A stretch of DNA of 64,000 bases. It comes from Aureibaculum algae (GTDB taxonomy: Bacteria > Bacteroidota > Bacteroidia > Flavobacteriales > Flavobacteriaceae). Location: positions 992,001 to 1,056,000 of the forward strand of contig NZ_CP040749.1 in NCBI RefSeq assembly GCF_006065315.1, read 5' to 3'. The notes beneath the pieces are model-generated. The model had not been told where the DNA came from. It did no database searches and saw only the letters and a list, made by a program, of their open reading frames with translations. Each line of letters opens with the position of its first letter. The first letter of the stretch is position 1. Shown in pieces: positions 63,450-64,000 of this stretch. Position numbers and translations under genes: made by a program.

Positions 63450-64000
63450 TTATAAAACTCTTTTGATGCCTTCAAATTCTTCTTTGTACTCGCTAGGGGT
63501 ACAGTCTTTAACTTTCTTGAAGACTCGATTAAAGTTGGCTATATTATTAAAGCCGCATTTAAATGCAATTTCTCCAATGCTTAAATCCGTTTCTATCAGC
63601 CATCTAGTGGCGTAGCTTATTCGCGTGTCATTAGTGTACTCCACAAAAGTTTTTCCTGTGCGTTTTTTTATAAATCTGTTAAATGAAACGGCACTCATGT
63701 TTGCAAGTTCGGAAATCTCGTTAAGTGTGATTTTTCGTTCAAAATTTGCCTGAACATATTCATATACTTTTTTTATTTTTTTACTGTTTTCGAAATTTTC
63801 ATTTTGTGATATATAGGTAGATAGTAGTCGCTGATTTCTTGAGTTTGCCAAGTCATGTAAAATAGAAATCAATTCTAGAAAATAATCTATACTATCAATT
63901 TTAGATAGTTTTAAGATTCTGGGCATTAAGTCTTGGGTAATTTTTTTTGAAAAAAGAATCCCATGATTTGCACGATTAAAAAGGTCTTTTATAGGTTTGA
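63450..64000 (-). CDS. AraC-family transcriptional regulator, 5' end beyond window
   Basis: The frame stays open past the ATG at 63926 to the window edge; the upstream codons read 'KPIKDLFNRANHGILFSKKI', which fits the linker of AraC regulators, so the true start is outside. The C-terminal DNA-binding domain has two helix-turn-helix motifs ('ITLNEISELANMSAVSFNRF' and 'LSIGEIAFKCGFNNIANFNR') followed by 'RVFKKVKDCTPSEYKE'. The missing N-terminus probably holds a cupin-like sugar sensor. It is the only regulator gene seen in the window and is placed at the head of the esterase/GH1 cluster. Whether it also controls the mannan operators is unknown. Confidence 0.93.
   Translation of the reverse strand, partial: KPIKDLFNRANHGILFSKKITQDLMPRILKLSKIDSIDYFLELISILHDLANSRNQRLLSTYISQNENFENSKKIKKVYEYVQANFERKITLNEISELANMSAVSFNRFIKKRTGKTFVEYTNDTRISYATRWLIETDLSIGEIAFKCGFNNIANFNRVFKKVKDCTPSEYKEEFEGIKRVL

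Noticed and set aside
1..64000. CRISPR arrays, tRNA/rRNA genes, transposons, phage genes, restriction or toxin systems
   Set aside because: I found no regularly spaced repeats, no cloverleaf-like runs and no transposase, integrase or defence motifs; nearly all DNA is glycan-degradation coding sequence.

Overview
The window is AT-rich DNA from a Bacteroidota genome, most likely a (marine) Flavobacteriaceae member. The evidence is two SusC/SusD pairs, many lipoproteins with Bacteroidota-style lipoboxes, two type IX secretion (T9SS) C-terminal sorting domains, TAnnTTTG-like promoter elements and the general lack of Shine-Dalgarno sequences. Almost every gene serves degradation of hemicelluloses and cellulose-like glycans, so the window is a polysaccharide-utilisation island longer than 60 kb. 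I saw no rRNA, tRNA, CRISPR array, transposase or phage gene.

Region A (1-17950, + strand) is a glucuronoxylan-type locus. It starts with the end of a SusC, a SusD and a strong hairpin terminator. Then come an FG-GAP/ASPIC lipoprotein, GH10 xylanase, GH67 alpha-glucuronidase, GH35, a SASA/CE20-like acetylesterase, a DUF1593 protein and a GH26-like protein. It ends with a secreted sugar-isomerase-fold protein that is split by a frameshift at an A8 run, a ThuA-like protein and an SMP-30-like lipoprotein.

Region B (18015-29731, - strand) is one tight operon: a GPH-type transporter with an unusual periplasmic insert, GH94 cellobiose phosphorylase, GH3, a second GH10, a second GPH transporter, a cytoplasmic GH43 and a lipoprotein GH43. 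It imports and breaks down xylo- and cello-oligosaccharides.

Region C (30093-38747, + strand) holds GH9, GH26, PA14-containing GH31 (probable xyloglucan alpha-xylosidase), a nucleoside-hydrolase-like secreted protein and GH5.

Region D (38934-56904) is a beta-mannan/glucomannan locus. On the - strand are SusC, SusD, an IPT/TIG surface glycan-binding protein and GH27 alpha-galactosidase. On the + strand are a T9SS-secreted GH5-like enzyme, GH26 mannanase, a sodium:solute symporter, GH130 mannosylglucose phosphorylase, an AGE-family (mannobiose/cellobiose) 2-epimerase, a GH5 mannanase and a T9SS GH9. The symporter, epimerase and phosphorylase form the known mannobiose to mannosylglucose to mannose-1-phosphate route. 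Perfect or degenerate copies of an inverted repeat, ATTGATA-N6-TATCAAT, lie in front of genes in regions C and D and may mark one mannan regulon.

Region E (56978-64000, - strand) encodes, in transcription order, an AraC-type regulator (cut by the window edge), a CE2-like esterase, a SASA esterase, GH1 beta-glucosidase, a ConA-fold/TolB-propeller protein and a second ThuA-like protein.

Taken together, surface and periplasmic enzymes cut and debranch xylan, mannan and xyloglucan/cellulose-type chains, two SusCD pairs and three inner-membrane carriers import the products, and cytoplasmic phosphorylases, an epimerase and GH1/GH43 enzymes finish the work. The least explained parts are the split isomerase gene with its ThuA and SMP-30 neighbours, the FG-GAP lipoprotein in the xylan locus, two nucleoside-hydrolase-fold secreted proteins, the transporter insert and the shared operator.
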